From assembly GCA_002316215.1 (NCBI GenBank), contig DCDB01000105.1:1-18072 (forward strand): a stretch of DNA of 18,072 nucleotides. Reading direction: 5' to 3'. Positions 1-8,049 of the stretch are shown one piece after another. Source of the stretch: Lachnospiraceae bacterium UBA1066 (lineage in GTDB: Bacteria > Bacillota > Clostridia > Lachnospirales > Lachnospiraceae). The translations under genes were made by a program, and so were the position numbers. Below the pieces are notes generated by a model. It ran no database searches and was not told where the DNA came from. It saw only the letters and a program-made list of their open reading frames with translations. How positions within the stretch are numbered: the stretch's first letter is position 1; each line of letters begins with the position of its first letter.

Positions 1-718
1 CAGGGTCTGCATCCAGTGTACAGAATTTTCTGAAAGCATAAGTATTCAGAATCTCATACATATGTCCCAGCAATGCCAGAGACGGAACGCATTCGATATG
101 CAGCCTGCGGCAATAAAGAACAAATTCACGAATTTCCTCCGGAGTATACGGTGTCGTGAGAAGATATGCCTCCTCCATTTCCTCAAATGCATAGGTGTTC
201 TGGATATAGATCTGTATCTGATTGATTTTATAACGGGCACAAAAGTCAGCCATTTTTTTCAGAGATTCGATTTTCATTACCTGTCCCCTCGCAGCATCAA
301 TATAGATGCCGCGTACCGCAAAACGGGGTCCGTCCTCTATGCTGCAGCAGGGAATTGCCGCTCCGTTCTGCTCCATTATCAGGCTCAGAGTGACTACACC
401 ATAAAAAAGTCCGGCTTCGTCAGCACCGGTGATCCGTATGCATGATTCCGTAACCGTAAGCCTGTAGCTTTCCGGATAAGACAGCCGTTCATCTTTTTTC
501 AGCTCAATGCCTCCTTCCTCTTTTTGGCATAAAGGCCGTATGTCCAGACAGAAACCTGCTGCCTCCTCAATACGCTCTTTGAGGTATCTGGCTGAGTTAT
601 CCGTTTCTTCCGAAATGCTGCCGATTCTGATAACCGTATCTCCGGACAGCAGAAAATCTCCTTTTTCGCGTTTTATCTCATATGGCCTGGGCAGGATTGT
701 AAATTTCTTATCCATCAT
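1..718 (-). CDS. GH20-type beta-N-acetylhexosaminidase, N-terminal part (3' end beyond the window)
   Basis: This open frame starts at tandem ATG codons (718 and 715) and runs uninterrupted off the left edge, giving 239 residues. Residues 1-125 look like the alpha/beta (zincin-like) domain that precedes GH20 barrels, with G-A-D-E-A-G-L-F-Y-G near 98-107. The barrel entry follows: E-D-G-P-R-F near 128-133 and R-G-I-Y-I-D-A-A-R near 136-144. The stretch N-Q-I-Q-I-Y-I-Q-N-T-Y-A-F (166-178) resembles the GH20 branch that has Y-x-E-H-T-F-A-F instead of the usual H-x-T-D-D-Q. The catalytic Asp-Glu pair would lie beyond the window and cannot be checked. No signal peptide is visible, so it probably releases terminal GlcNAc or GalNAc in the cytoplasm. 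AAGGAG lies 6 bases before the first ATG. The start overlaps the fucosidase stop by 11 bases, which suggests translational coupling. The exact substrate is unknown. Confidence 0.8.
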   Translation of the reverse strand, partial: MMDKKFTILPRPYEIKREKGDFLLSGDTVIRIGSISEETDNSARYLKERIEEAAGFCLDIRPLCQKEEGGIELKKDERLSYPESYRLTVTESCIRITGADEAGLFYGVVTLSLIMEQNGAAIPCCSIEDGPRFAVRGIYIDAARGQVMKIESLKKMADFCARYKINQIQIYIQNTYAFEEMEEAYLLTTPYTPEEIREFVLYCRRLHIECVPSLALLGHMYEILNTYAFRKFCTLDADP

Positions 719-2081
719 ACTCTTCTCCTTCCGTCTTCATGCGCAGCGCCAGCGGCATGCTTCCTCCTTTACGGAGTATCGGTCCTAGAACAGCCCTAAT
801 TACGCCGTCCTTCTGACAATAGGAAATATGTGTGCCTGAAGCAAGATCAGTAATGTCGATAATTTTTTCAAGAACCGGGATGATCGTATCCTTTTCCTCA
901 TCAATTCTGTGCGGCGATGGGATCAGGGCATAAATGGAATCCTTCCTGCAGGTATAGAAAATTCCGCCTTTTTCACAAATCCGGTATGGCCTGGTCTCAT
1001 AGATGGCCTCCCCATTCTTTTTAAGCCATTCTCCAAGTCCGCACAAACTTTCCAAACCCTTTTCCGGCATCCTTCCATCCGGCTGCGGTGACAAATTCAG
1101 AGCCAGATTTCCTCCTCTTGCGACCACTTTGATCAGCATCCGGATGAGTGTGCCGGCACTTTTATAGGTATCATCATAGTTATAGGAGAAATCTTTTCCG
1201 ACTGTCATGCAGACCTCCCACGGCACGTTCCATTGCTGATCCGGGAGACTCTTTTCCGGCGTCAAATAATTCTCATTTTCCCCGCCCACTGTTCTGTCCG
1301 CTACGATCAGCCACGGCTGGATTTTCCGCATTTTACCTACGATCTGGTTCATCCGGAAATCCTGGCCGTTCTGCGGACAAACCTGTCCGCTGTCCAGCCA
1401 CATAATGTCAATCCGTCCGTAATCTCTCACGAGCTCCATCATCTGACGATGTGCAAAGGAGAGGTATTTTTTCCAAATTTCCGGATGCTTACGCGTATCA
1501 TAAGTCGTGTTATGAACAGACCCTACCGGCAATTCCATATCCGGAGCCCAGTAAAATGGACTATGCCAGTCCGCTTTCGAAAAATATGCTGCAATACCGA
1601 GTCCTTTTTGGCGGAAGGCATCCATCAGGTGCTTCGTTACGTCAGCATAGCGATGCGTATGGAAAGGACAATCCTTTGACGTAACTTTATAGTCAGTCTG
1701 CTTCGTGTCAAAGAGACAGAAACCGTCATGGTGCTTCGTTGTGAATATCAAATATCGAAAGCCGTCATTTTTTGCTTCTTCGGCCCATTTTTCCGGTTCA
1801 AACCTTATGGGATTGAAACTTCTTGACAAGCCGAAATACTGCTCACGAAACTTGTCCGCGTCCGGCTCCCATTCCAGCCCCTTCCGTGACCACCAGGCAT
1901 TCTCATCCGAAAGGGGCCAGGACGCGCAGATACCGAGTTCCACGTACAGGCCGAAATGAATCATCAGAGCAAGTTTCTGATCTCTGAACCACTCCAGCCT
2001 TTCCCGAAGCAGTGGATTGTCCGGAAGCACATAGCCGCTTTGATCCTTGCTGACATGAACACCCTTGATAATCTTATTCAT
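708..2081 (-). CDS. alpha-L-fucosidase, GH29
   Basis: The 457-residue protein matches the catalytic barrel of GH29 retaining alpha-L-fucosidases. Seen motifs are W-F-R-D-Q-K-L-A-L-M-I-H-F-G-L-Y (31-46), the F-T-T-K-H-H-D-G-F signature (113-121), D-I-M-W-L-D (225-230) with D230 as the expected nucleophile, P-W-E-V-C-M-T (287-293) and the ending of the barrel G-G-N-L-A-L-N-L-S-P (323-332). About 100 residues follow the barrel, presumably a short beta domain. There is no signal peptide, so it should remove L-fucose from glycans after import. AAGGAG lies 7 bases before the ATG. It sits downstream of a carbohydrate ABC importer and overlaps a GH20 gene, which points to fucosylated HexNAc-containing glycans such as host mucin or milk oligosaccharides. 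Linkage preference cannot be read from sequence alone. Confidence 0.92.
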   Translation of the reverse strand: MNKIIKGVHVSKDQSGYVLPDNPLLRERLEWFRDQKLALMIHFGLYVELGICASWPLSDENAWWSRKGLEWEPDADKFREQYFGLSRSFNPIRFEPEKWAEEAKNDGFRYLIFTTKHHDGFCLFDTKQTDYKVTSKDCPFHTHRYADVTKHLMDAFRQKGLGIAAYFSKADWHSPFYWAPDMELPVGSVHNTTYDTRKHPEIWKKYLSFAHRQMMELVRDYGRIDIMWLDSGQVCPQNGQDFRMNQIVGKMRKIQPWLIVADRTVGGENENYLTPEKSLPDQQWNVPWEVCMTVGKDFSYNYDDTYKSAGTLIRMLIKVVARGGNLALNLSPQPDGRMPEKGLESLCGLGEWLKKNGEAIYETRPYRICEKGGIFYTCRKDSIYALIPSPHRIDEEKDTIIPVLEKIIDITDLASGTHISYCQKDGVIRAVLGPILRKGGSMPLALRMKTEGEEYDG

Positions 2082-2105
2082 GTTTTCTCCTTTTTACGCC
2101 AGAAA

Positions 2106-2134
2106 GAGAGCCGGTACAGACAGTTCCGGTTCTC
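2106..2134 (-). promoter_or_regulatory. intercistronic stem-loop between binding-protein and fucosidase genes
   Basis: The arms 2106-2114 (GAGAGCCGG) and 2126-2134 (CCGGTTCTC) pair over 9 bp with one mismatch around an 11-base loop. It lies in the 85-base gap after the binding-protein stop. On the minus strand only a short T run follows, so it is more likely an mRNA-stabilising or partial-attenuation hairpin than a full terminator. Such hairpins often raise binding-protein expression above that of downstream genes. The role is inferred. Confidence 0.5.
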
Positions 2135-2166
2135 CTTCGGCATATTCCGATTAAATTCTATTAGCT

Positions 2167-3702
2167 TTACTTGGAGCTTTTAAATTCCGCATACTGCCTG
2201 TTAGTCTCATCGATGACCTTTTGTACACCTGCTTCCATGAGCTTGTTCCGGTATTCCGGAATCGCCGTATCCGGGTCAACTGCACCGAACTGAATGGCAT
2301 TCTCATAAGCCGCCCGTACATTTTCACAGGCCGCCAGCTCATTCTTTACAGCAGAAGCATCAAATACGAATCCAAAATCACGCACCGCCACACCTTCATC
2401 ATTAAAAGCCTTGAATTTATCCCATTTTTCCGGATCTTCACTCTTCAGCAGGTAATCAAGAAACTGGTCGCCGACCATCCAGTTGTCTCCCGGATTATAT
2501 CCGGATTTTGCGCCGTCGTCAGTACCGGCAGCAAAGTCTATAATATTGTCTGATACCTTCGTATAATGCGTTCCTTCGATACCATATACCAGAAGATTGA
2601 CAAGCGCCTTATCCGAATACAAACGGTTCATGAACATCAGGACGCGCTCCGGATTTTCACAGCTGGCCGGTATCGCATTCATGGAACCGAACATATCCGC
2701 CGTGGATATATATGTCGGGGTATATGGTACCTGAACAAAATCGACGCCGATACTTCCGCTGTATTCTTCCGCTTTCCCCGGTTTCAGCGTCGTTTCGACC
2801 ATGAATATCCTGCCGGCCTTTTCCTCTGCCGTATAATCTGTATTTGTCACGGCATCCTGTTTGATGTAGCCGGCCTGATACCACTGGCGCATCAATTTTA
2901 CAAGCGACTGCCATTCAGGATTGTCGATATAAAGAGTGTAAGCGTCATCATTGGGCAGCAGGACACAGTAGTTATTAACGATCGGCCACTGCTGTGCCGG
3001 AATACTGTTTCCCGAAGTCATTTCGACCGGAGTCAGAGTGGGGTCAGCCGCTTTGATTTTTTCCAGAAGAGGAGTGATATCTTCTGCTGATTTCACCTTA
3101 GAGACATCCAGGCCATATTCATCAATCATCTTCTTGTTAAAGAGCCAGCCCTTCTGAGCTGATTTTTCTTTATTAACCGGAACGGCATAATGTCCGCCGT
3201 TCAGCACAGTACCATCCCAGAATTCGCCCTTTAAGGTTGCTGCCATATCAGGAGCGTACTTCGGGGCAAGATCTGAAATATCAAGAAAAGCTCCTTGCCG
3301 CGTATAATCATAGACATTGGCCAGCCATGAAGAAGTCCACATAAGATCCACCTTTTCATTCGAGGCAATCGAGTTCTGCATTTTCTGTTCATAAGAACCC
3401 CAGTCAATAAAATTGAGATTAAGTGTAATGTTCAGATCCTTCAGCATCTCCGTAGCTTTCGCATTGATCTTGTCAATATCAGCAGGTTCTCCGCTGCTTG
3501 GCATGTACCAGTTAATGGTATAAGGCTCGAGCGTCCCGCCTCCTGATGAATCTGTCTTATTTCCCATTCCTTCAGATGATGCCATACCGGAACCTGTTTC
3601 TCCGCTCTGAGAGACCGTTCCGCCGCAGCCGTTCAATGATACTAATGCCATCACGCCTGCCATGCATAGACCGATAAATCGTAAAATGCTTCTCTTTTTC
3701 AT
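2167..3702 (-). CDS. ABC sugar transporter substrate-binding lipoprotein (family 1, DUF3502-like C-terminus)
   Basis: The 511-residue protein begins with basic residues and a hydrophobic segment ending in the lipobox L-N-G-C, with C26 as the lipidation site. A Ser/Gly-rich linker follows (27-55). The body is a family 1 extracellular solute-binding fold. The C-terminal region, with G-F-V-F-D then V-D-P-D-T-A-I-P-E-Y-R-N-K-L and a terminal K-V-I-D-E-T-N-R-Q-Y, matches the DUF3502 region of LplA-like binding proteins. It should sit on the outer face of the membrane and deliver an oligosaccharide to the two permeases encoded just upstream. GGAGG lies about 8 bases before the ATG. The order permease-permease-binding protein is usual for this LplABC-like class. 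Ligand identity is inferred from the fucosidase and hexosaminidase downstream. Confidence 0.93.
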   Translation of the reverse strand: MKKRSILRFIGLCMAGVMALVSLNGCGGTVSQSGETGSGMASSEGMGNKTDSSGGGTLEPYTINWYMPSSGEPADIDKINAKATEMLKDLNITLNLNFIDWGSYEQKMQNSIASNEKVDLMWTSSWLANVYDYTRQGAFLDISDLAPKYAPDMAATLKGEFWDGTVLNGGHYAVPVNKEKSAQKGWLFNKKMIDEYGLDVSKVKSAEDITPLLEKIKAADPTLTPVEMTSGNSIPAQQWPIVNNYCVLLPNDDAYTLYIDNPEWQSLVKLMRQWYQAGYIKQDAVTNTDYTAEEKAGRIFMVETTLKPGKAEEYSGSIGVDFVQVPYTPTYISTADMFGSMNAIPASCENPERVLMFMNRLYSDKALVNLLVYGIEGTHYTKVSDNIIDFAAGTDDGAKSGYNPGDNWMVGDQFLDYLLKSEDPEKWDKFKAFNDEGVAVRDFGFVFDASAVKNELAACENVRAAYENAIQFGAVDPDTAIPEYRNKLMEAGVQKVIDETNRQYAEFKSSK

Positions 3703-3795
3703 GTTTTTCCTCCTTTTCCTTTCCTCTTATCCTGTTACATTAACAATATTCCTTTCCATCCTGCCTGCCGATAACGTCTTACAGAAACGACCATG

Positions 3796-4722
3796 TCATC
3801 CTTTTACAGAACCAATCGTAATCCCCTTTACAAGATATCTTTGGAAGAACGGATAGGCCAGAACGATTGGGCCTATGACAAAAATACACATCGCCATCCG
3901 GATGCCTTCACTGGGCAAGGCGTGTATCTCCGTATCCAGTTTTCCGCCGGACTGGGACGCCAGCGATGCCATCATCGTGATATTCAGCTGGATCTTCTGC
4001 AGAAGATACTGCAGGTTATACAGTTTTTTATCATCGATCAGCATCAGAGGCAGGTACCAGTCATTCCAGTACTGCAGCGCCGTAAAAAGAGCGATAGTGC
4101 CCATAGCCGGCTTCGCAAGGGGCAGTACAATACTCCACCATGTCCTGATTTCACTGCACCCGTCTATTTTTGCCGCATCGATAAGTGCCATAGGGATCAT
4201 GGATGAGAAAAAAGTACGCATAAGGATAACATTCCAGCTGCTCATGACCATCGGCAGGATCAGCGCCCAAATAGTATTCTTCAAATGCAGGATCTGTGTA
4301 CAGACAAGATACCAGGGAACCATACCGCCGCTGAACAGCATCGTGAAGAATACAAGAAACGAAATCACGCGCCGGTACTTAAAATCTGTTCTGTAAAGCG
4401 CATAGGCAAGCATGGAAACCACAATCAGGCTCAGACAGGTTCCGAAGACCGTAACAAAAATTGTAACCATATAAGCCCGGAAGATGCCTCCTTCAGGTTT
4501 CAGAAGATATTCATAGGCCAAAACCGCAAACTTTTCCGGAAAAAAGCTGTACCCGTTTTTGATGATGACCGCTTCATCCGTAATAGAAATGATAAATACC
4601 AGGATGCACGGCAGTATACAAATCAATGAGAGCAGCATCAGGATAATATTTATCACTGCATCTGCCGGTTTCGAAATCATATTTCCTTTTCGGTGGGATA
4701 CGACTGCCATTTTCGTCTTCAT
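3796..4722 (-). CDS. carbohydrate ABC transporter permease, LplC-like
   Basis: This 308-residue inner-membrane protein has about six hydrophobic segments and a cytoplasmic EAA loop at 179-205 (A-L-I-D-A-A-K-I-D-G then L-P-L-A-K-P) that docks the ATPase. The ending R-Y-L-V-K-G-I-T-I-G-S-V-K-G is typical of MalG/LplC-type permeases. It is the second permease of the importer. The start is supported by AGGAGG with 8 bases of spacing; that site lies in the 15-base gap after the upstream permease stop, so the two genes are surely co-transcribed. No ATP-binding subunit is encoded nearby. In Firmicutes, importers of this class usually borrow a shared MsmX-type ATPase. Confidence 0.93.
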   Translation of the reverse strand: MKTKMAVVSHRKGNMISKPADAVINIILMLLSLICILPCILVFIISITDEAVIIKNGYSFFPEKFAVLAYEYLLKPEGGIFRAYMVTIFVTVFGTCLSLIVVSMLAYALYRTDFKYRRVISFLVFFTMLFSGGMVPWYLVCTQILHLKNTIWALILPMVMSSWNVILMRTFFSSMIPMALIDAAKIDGCSEIRTWWSIVLPLAKPAMGTIALFTALQYWNDWYLPLMLIDDKKLYNLQYLLQKIQLNITMMASLASQSGGKLDTEIHALPSEGIRMAMCIFVIGPIVLAYPFFQRYLVKGITIGSVKG

Positions 4723-4737
4723 ATATGCATCCTCCTG

Positions 4738-5700
4738 TCAGAACATTGCCTTTTCTTTATCGATTTTTCTTACCACAGCATTAGTGATCAAAACCAATCC
4801 GAATCCCACAACAGACTGCATCATGCCTGTAGCCGTTGAGATAGCAAAATCACCGTTATTTATAAGTCCGCGGTAAACATAGGTGTCGATCGTGTTCGTA
4901 ACCCCGATCAACTGTCCCGACTGCATGGGAAGCTGGTAAAAAAGACCGAAATCGGAACTGAATATCCTGCCGATTGAAAAAATCGTCATAATGATCACCA
5001 CGTTCATCAGAAGAGGAATTGTGATATGCCGGATCTGATCCCATTTTCCTGCCCCGTCAAGAGCAGCGACTTCATATAATTCCTGATCAATACCAGTCAG
5101 GGCAGCCAGATACACCACGCTGTTATATCCTGTATATTTCAAAAGATTCGCGAAAACGATGAATCCCGGCCAGTACTTCGGCTCAGAGTACCAGGCAATG
5201 GGCTGTGTTCCGAAAAGAGGCAGAATGGAACGGTTCAGGATACCGTGGTCAATACTCAGGAAGGCATAAAAAAGGTATGAGAAAACTACCCACGACAGGA
5301 AATACGGCAGAAGGATCACGTTCTGGTAAAACTTAGAAAGCCTTTTACTCAGAAGTTCATTCAGGGCAATCGCAATAAATATGGAAAGACAGGTTCCAAG
5401 TATAATGAAAGCCAGATTGTACAGAAGTGTGTTCCGGATAATCAGAAGACAGTCCGGAGAAGAAAACAGATATTGAAAATTCTTCAGCCCCACCCAGTCG
5501 CTTTTCATGAAGTTCTCAAAAAAGGTTTTTCTTCCAAATGTCAGGTTCTTGAACGCCAGAACGATACCGCCCATCGGAAGGTAGCTGAAGAGGAAGAGAA
5601 AGACCATCCCCGGCAGCGCCATTCCCAGCAGCGGCAGATTTTTCTTAAAATCTCTTACCTTACGGCGGGTACGAATTCGTTTATCCGATTTGGAATCCAT
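4738..5700 (-). CDS. carbohydrate ABC transporter permease, LplB-like
   Basis: The 320-residue protein has a basic N-terminus, a first membrane segment near residues 24-42 and about five more. The EAA loop at 209-232 reads Y-E-V-A-A-L-D-G-A-G then H-I-T-I-P-L-L. These are marks of MalF/LplB-type permeases of family 1 sugar importers. It is the first gene of the glycan unit and pairs with the LplC-like permease to form the membrane channel. GGAGGGAGAG lies just before the ATG. A 188-base gap separates it from the preceding MFS gene and holds a candidate extended -10 promoter. No dedicated transcription factor for the unit is visible within the window. Confidence 0.93.
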   Translation of the reverse strand: MDSKSDKRIRTRRKVRDFKKNLPLLGMALPGMVFLFLFSYLPMGGIVLAFKNLTFGRKTFFENFMKSDWVGLKNFQYLFSSPDCLLIIRNTLLYNLAFIILGTCLSIFIAIALNELLSKRLSKFYQNVILLPYFLSWVVFSYLFYAFLSIDHGILNRSILPLFGTQPIAWYSEPKYWPGFIVFANLLKYTGYNSVVYLAALTGIDQELYEVAALDGAGKWDQIRHITIPLLMNVVIIMTIFSIGRIFSSDFGLFYQLPMQSGQLIGVTNTIDTYVYRGLINNGDFAISTATGMMQSVVGFGLVLITNAVVRKIDKEKAMF

Positions 5701-5796
5701 TTTTCTCTCCCTCCTGTTATTCTGTTTTCTTTTGTGAAAAATAAAACTCTCTTCTTATCTCCTTCACTTTGATTCTCTACTATTCATTTCCTTCTG

Positions 5797-5805
5797 TATA
5801 TAACA
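5797..5805 (-). promoter_or_regulatory. candidate extended -10 promoter of the glycan unit
   Basis: The minus strand reads TGTTATATA, an extended -10 element (TG-N-TATATA), about 97 bases before the first permease start. A good -35 is not evident; TCGAAT stands 17 bases before the TTATAT reading of the same element. The call rests on position and the -10 match alone. Confidence 0.3.
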
Positions 5806-5888
5806 AAATCTGTACTTTTTATTCGATTTTCTTAACTTCCGTCGCTCCTGGTTCATTTTCAAAAAAAGTCTGAATAATAAACAAGATA

Positions 5889-7085
5889 TCACCCGACGTT
5901 TCCTGCAGCCTGCTCTTTATATATCCAAAAGCAGCACACTGTCCCGACGGCACTGAAGATGATCCACAAAAGGAACATAATCCCCCAGGCTCTGTCCTGA
6001 GCAATTCTGGCAAAACCATAAACAGCAGTGGCACTGCCAATATGGATTACGGCATTGATGACGCCCGAACTAAGAGCCACACACCGGCCATCTGCCAGTT
6101 CTGCAGGAATCATACAGGTATAGAGAAGGCCTGCTCCATACATCAGCCCGACCAGTATCGCAGCAGGTATAAGGAAGGCGGCAAGACTGCTGACAATTCC
6201 CCATGCCATCGGAAGGCTGACGAGGAACGCTATAAAAAATAACAGGAATACGCACTTCATTGTGTTCTTTCCACTATGCAGGGCGCTGGCAATCTTACTG
6301 CCTATCGCACCCATTACAGGAAGAATTACTGTCAACAGGATGGAAATCCGGGGTGTCAGATTCTGTCTCTTACTGACAATCAGAGGAAGCCATGTCGAAA
6401 TTCCGTCGCGAAGTGCTCCCAGCAGCACCGTTGAAAGCAGGAATACCGGCAGAAAACGGAATAGTCTTCTTTCTTTCAGTAAAACAAAAAGCTCACTGAT
6501 CCTGAATTTCCTCTGTCCGGCGCTTTCCAGAACATTCTTCCTGAGCGTAAATATCCATACGGCAATCGCAATCGTACCCAGAAAAGCCGCCATCAGGAAA
6601 ACCGGCTTCCATCCTCCCGCACTTATGACGGCCGGGGACACAGCATACAGGAAAATCATCCCCAGAACTCCGGCAACGGTCATATCCGCACTGCATTTCT
6701 TAAATGCCGTCGGACTCAAGATCAGGCTCATCAGCCTTACGAGCGGCGGCCATAGCATTGACTGGGCGAAACCGTTGACGGACCAGATAATTCCCATTGC
6801 AAAAGCGGTATGGCTAACGGGAATCAGAAGATTGCACGCGATGATCATCAGATAACCGGCAGAAACCATCTTTACCGGATTGAACTTCTCACCGAGGTAT
6901 CCGCTTACGATCTGCCCCAAGCCGTAAGTAAAAAAAACGCATGTCAGAACAAATCCGGCCTGGGCTTCCGTAATACCGGAGGATGTGACAATCTCAGGTA
7001 GCAGAACACCGAAGTCCATCCGGGTTACATAGCTTGTAAAATAAATAAAACAGCATAGAAAAGAAAACCACTTCTCATGGATCAT
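5889..7085 (-). CDS. MFS transporter resembling organophosphate:phosphate antiporters
   Basis: The 398-residue protein is hydrophobic throughout, with roughly 10-12 membrane segments. N-terminal features recall the GlpT/UhpT (OPA) branch of the major facilitator superfamily: Y-V-T-R-M-D-F (19-25), the T-Y-G-L-G-Q segment (53-58) and especially N-G-F-A-Q-S-M-L-W-P-P (104-114), the place of the family motif N-G-W-x-Q-G-x-G-W-P-P. A phosphate-ester or similar anion is therefore a reasonable substrate guess, not a proven one. Its ATG shares four bases (ATGA) with the stop of the upstream PhnP-like gene, so the two are translationally coupled and probably work on the same compound. Length is slightly below the usual 430-460 residues of OPA proteins. 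Confidence 0.8.
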   Translation of the reverse strand: MIHEKWFSFLCCFIYFTSYVTRMDFGVLLPEIVTSSGITEAQAGFVLTCVFFTYGLGQIVSGYLGEKFNPVKMVSAGYLMIIACNLLIPVSHTAFAMGIIWSVNGFAQSMLWPPLVRLMSLILSPTAFKKCSADMTVAGVLGMIFLYAVSPAVISAGGWKPVFLMAAFLGTIAIAVWIFTLRKNVLESAGQRKFRISELFVLLKERRLFRFLPVFLLSTVLLGALRDGISTWLPLIVSKRQNLTPRISILLTVILPVMGAIGSKIASALHSGKNTMKCVFLLFFIAFLVSLPMAWGIVSSLAAFLIPAAILVGLMYGAGLLYTCMIPAELADGRCVALSSGVINAVIHIGSATAVYGFARIAQDRAWGIMFLLWIIFSAVGTVCCFWIYKEQAAGNVG

Positions 7086-7939
7086 GTCTGTTTATCACCT
7101 AAAGAAATTTCCAATCCGTCATAAGCTGCATGGAATCCGCGTTTCATTGCTTCATCTTCCAGCTCTGAATGCAGCATCCCGCAGAAATGCGAAAAATGAG
7201 TAAGGTAACATTTCGTATTCTTTGTCACAGCTCCGGATTCTTTCAGCTCACAGAATACATCTCTGCAAATATCCATGTTCATGTGAGACCGGCATCTGTT
7301 TCTGTCCGTCAGTGCCCCAAACGTACAATCAAACACCACAGCATCCAGATGCTGTTCCTTTAAAAACTCTTTAGTCAGCTCCGGATATTCTGCAGAATCC
7401 GTACCGTAAAAAAAAGTGTGCCCTCCTTCTCTGATCAGGAAGACGCAGCACTGCTCCGCTCCCGCAGAATGTACCGCCGGAAGCGGTGTACAGACAAGTT
7501 GTCTTATCGAAAAACTTCGAAACATATTCAATCTTTCAAAGTATAGAAACTCCTCAGCATCACTTCCGTCAAAGCAGACCTCCTCACGAATTCTTCTCTC
7601 ACTCTGTTCACTGCAATGGATTTTAAGTTTTCCGATTCCTTTCGGCATCATACAGTAATCCTCCGGTTTCCGGAGGGCCAGCGATACAGCAGACAGATGA
7701 TCTGCATGTGAATGCGTAATCAGCAAATCCGTGACATTCCAAAGATGAAGGCGAAAGCGCCGGGAATTCCATAGCATATCCGGTGAAAAATCGATCAGAA
7801 CTGTATCATTTATCATTACACCGCTCCGTGTACGTATATCCTTTCCTGCAAGCTTTCCCGCATTTTCACAAACACTGCATCTGCAGAACAGAGCAGGTAT
7901 TCCTTCGGCAGCTCCAGTCCCCAATATCCTGACCTTCAT
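7082..7939 (-). CDS. PhnP-like metallo-beta-lactamase-fold phosphodiesterase
   Basis: Starting at the ATG at 7939, the protein has 285 residues. It opens with M-K-V-R-I-L-G-T-G-A-A-E-G-I-P. The C-x-C-x2-C motif at C19, C21 and C24 occupies the place of the structural-zinc cysteines of PhnP. The metal-binding motif T-H-S-H-A-D-H covers 75-81 (H76, H78, D80, H81); H157, D181 and H248 or H251 are probable further ligands. The C-terminal L-T-H-F-S-H-F and A-Y-D-G-L-E also parallel PhnP. PhnP hydrolyses 5-phosphoribosyl 1,2-cyclic phosphate in the C-P lyase pathway, but no phn genes occur here, so the substrate may be another cyclic or diester phosphate. The start at 7939 is chosen for its upstream AGGAGG and for the homology starting there; the frame itself stays open to an ATG at 8056 through a low-complexity repeat. 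Confidence 0.82.
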   Translation of the reverse strand: MKVRILGTGAAEGIPALFCRCSVCENAGKLAGKDIRTRSGVMINDTVLIDFSPDMLWNSRRFRLHLWNVTDLLITHSHADHLSAVSLALRKPEDYCMMPKGIGKLKIHCSEQSERRIREEVCFDGSDAEEFLYFERLNMFRSFSIRQLVCTPLPAVHSAGAEQCCVFLIREGGHTFFYGTDSAEYPELTKEFLKEQHLDAVVFDCTFGALTDRNRCRSHMNMDICRDVFCELKESGAVTKNTKCYLTHFSHFCGMLHSELEDEAMKRGFHAAYDGLEISLGDKQT

Positions 7940-7950
7940 GTCTTTTTCTT

Positions 7951-7956
7951 CCTCCT
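7951..7956 (-). promoter_or_regulatory. ribosome binding site of the PhnP-like gene
   Basis: The minus strand reads AGGAGG 11 bases before the ATG at 7939. It favours this start over the ATG at 8056, which has only a weak GATAGG in front of it. Confidence 0.65.
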
Positions 7957-7965
7957 TTCCTTGGC

Positions 7966-8049
7966 CTTTCCTTTGTCTTTCCTTTGCCTTTTCTTTGCCT
8001 TTCCTTTGCCTTTCCTTTGTCTTTCCTTTGTCTTTCCTTTGTCTTTCCG
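7966..8049 (-). repeat. 11-bp tandem repeat upstream of the PhnP-like gene
   Basis: Seven consecutive 11-bp units (plus-strand consensus CTTTCCTTTGY) fill 7966-8042, differing only at a few sites, and a partial eighth unit continues to 8049. A degenerate copy (7955-7965) runs into the ribosome binding site. Because 11 is not a multiple of 3, three units (33 bp) make one 11-residue period of Lys, Arg, Glu and Gln. On the minus strand each unit carries an AGGAAAG sequence that resembles a weak ribosome binding site. A gain or loss of one unit would shift the frame from the ATG at 8056 relative to the downstream gene. Confidence 0.9.

Noticed and set aside
5851..5864. 14-base match GTTCATTTTCAAAA shared with 8103-8116, upstream of two different units
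   Set aside because: In an A+T-rich 18-kb window a single 14-base match is expected by chance about this often, and the flanks do not agree.
5819..6040. Minus-strand frame of 73 codons across the MFS gene end
   Set aside because: Most of it overlaps the MFS gene in another frame, and the unique tail has no recognisable homology or ribosome binding site.
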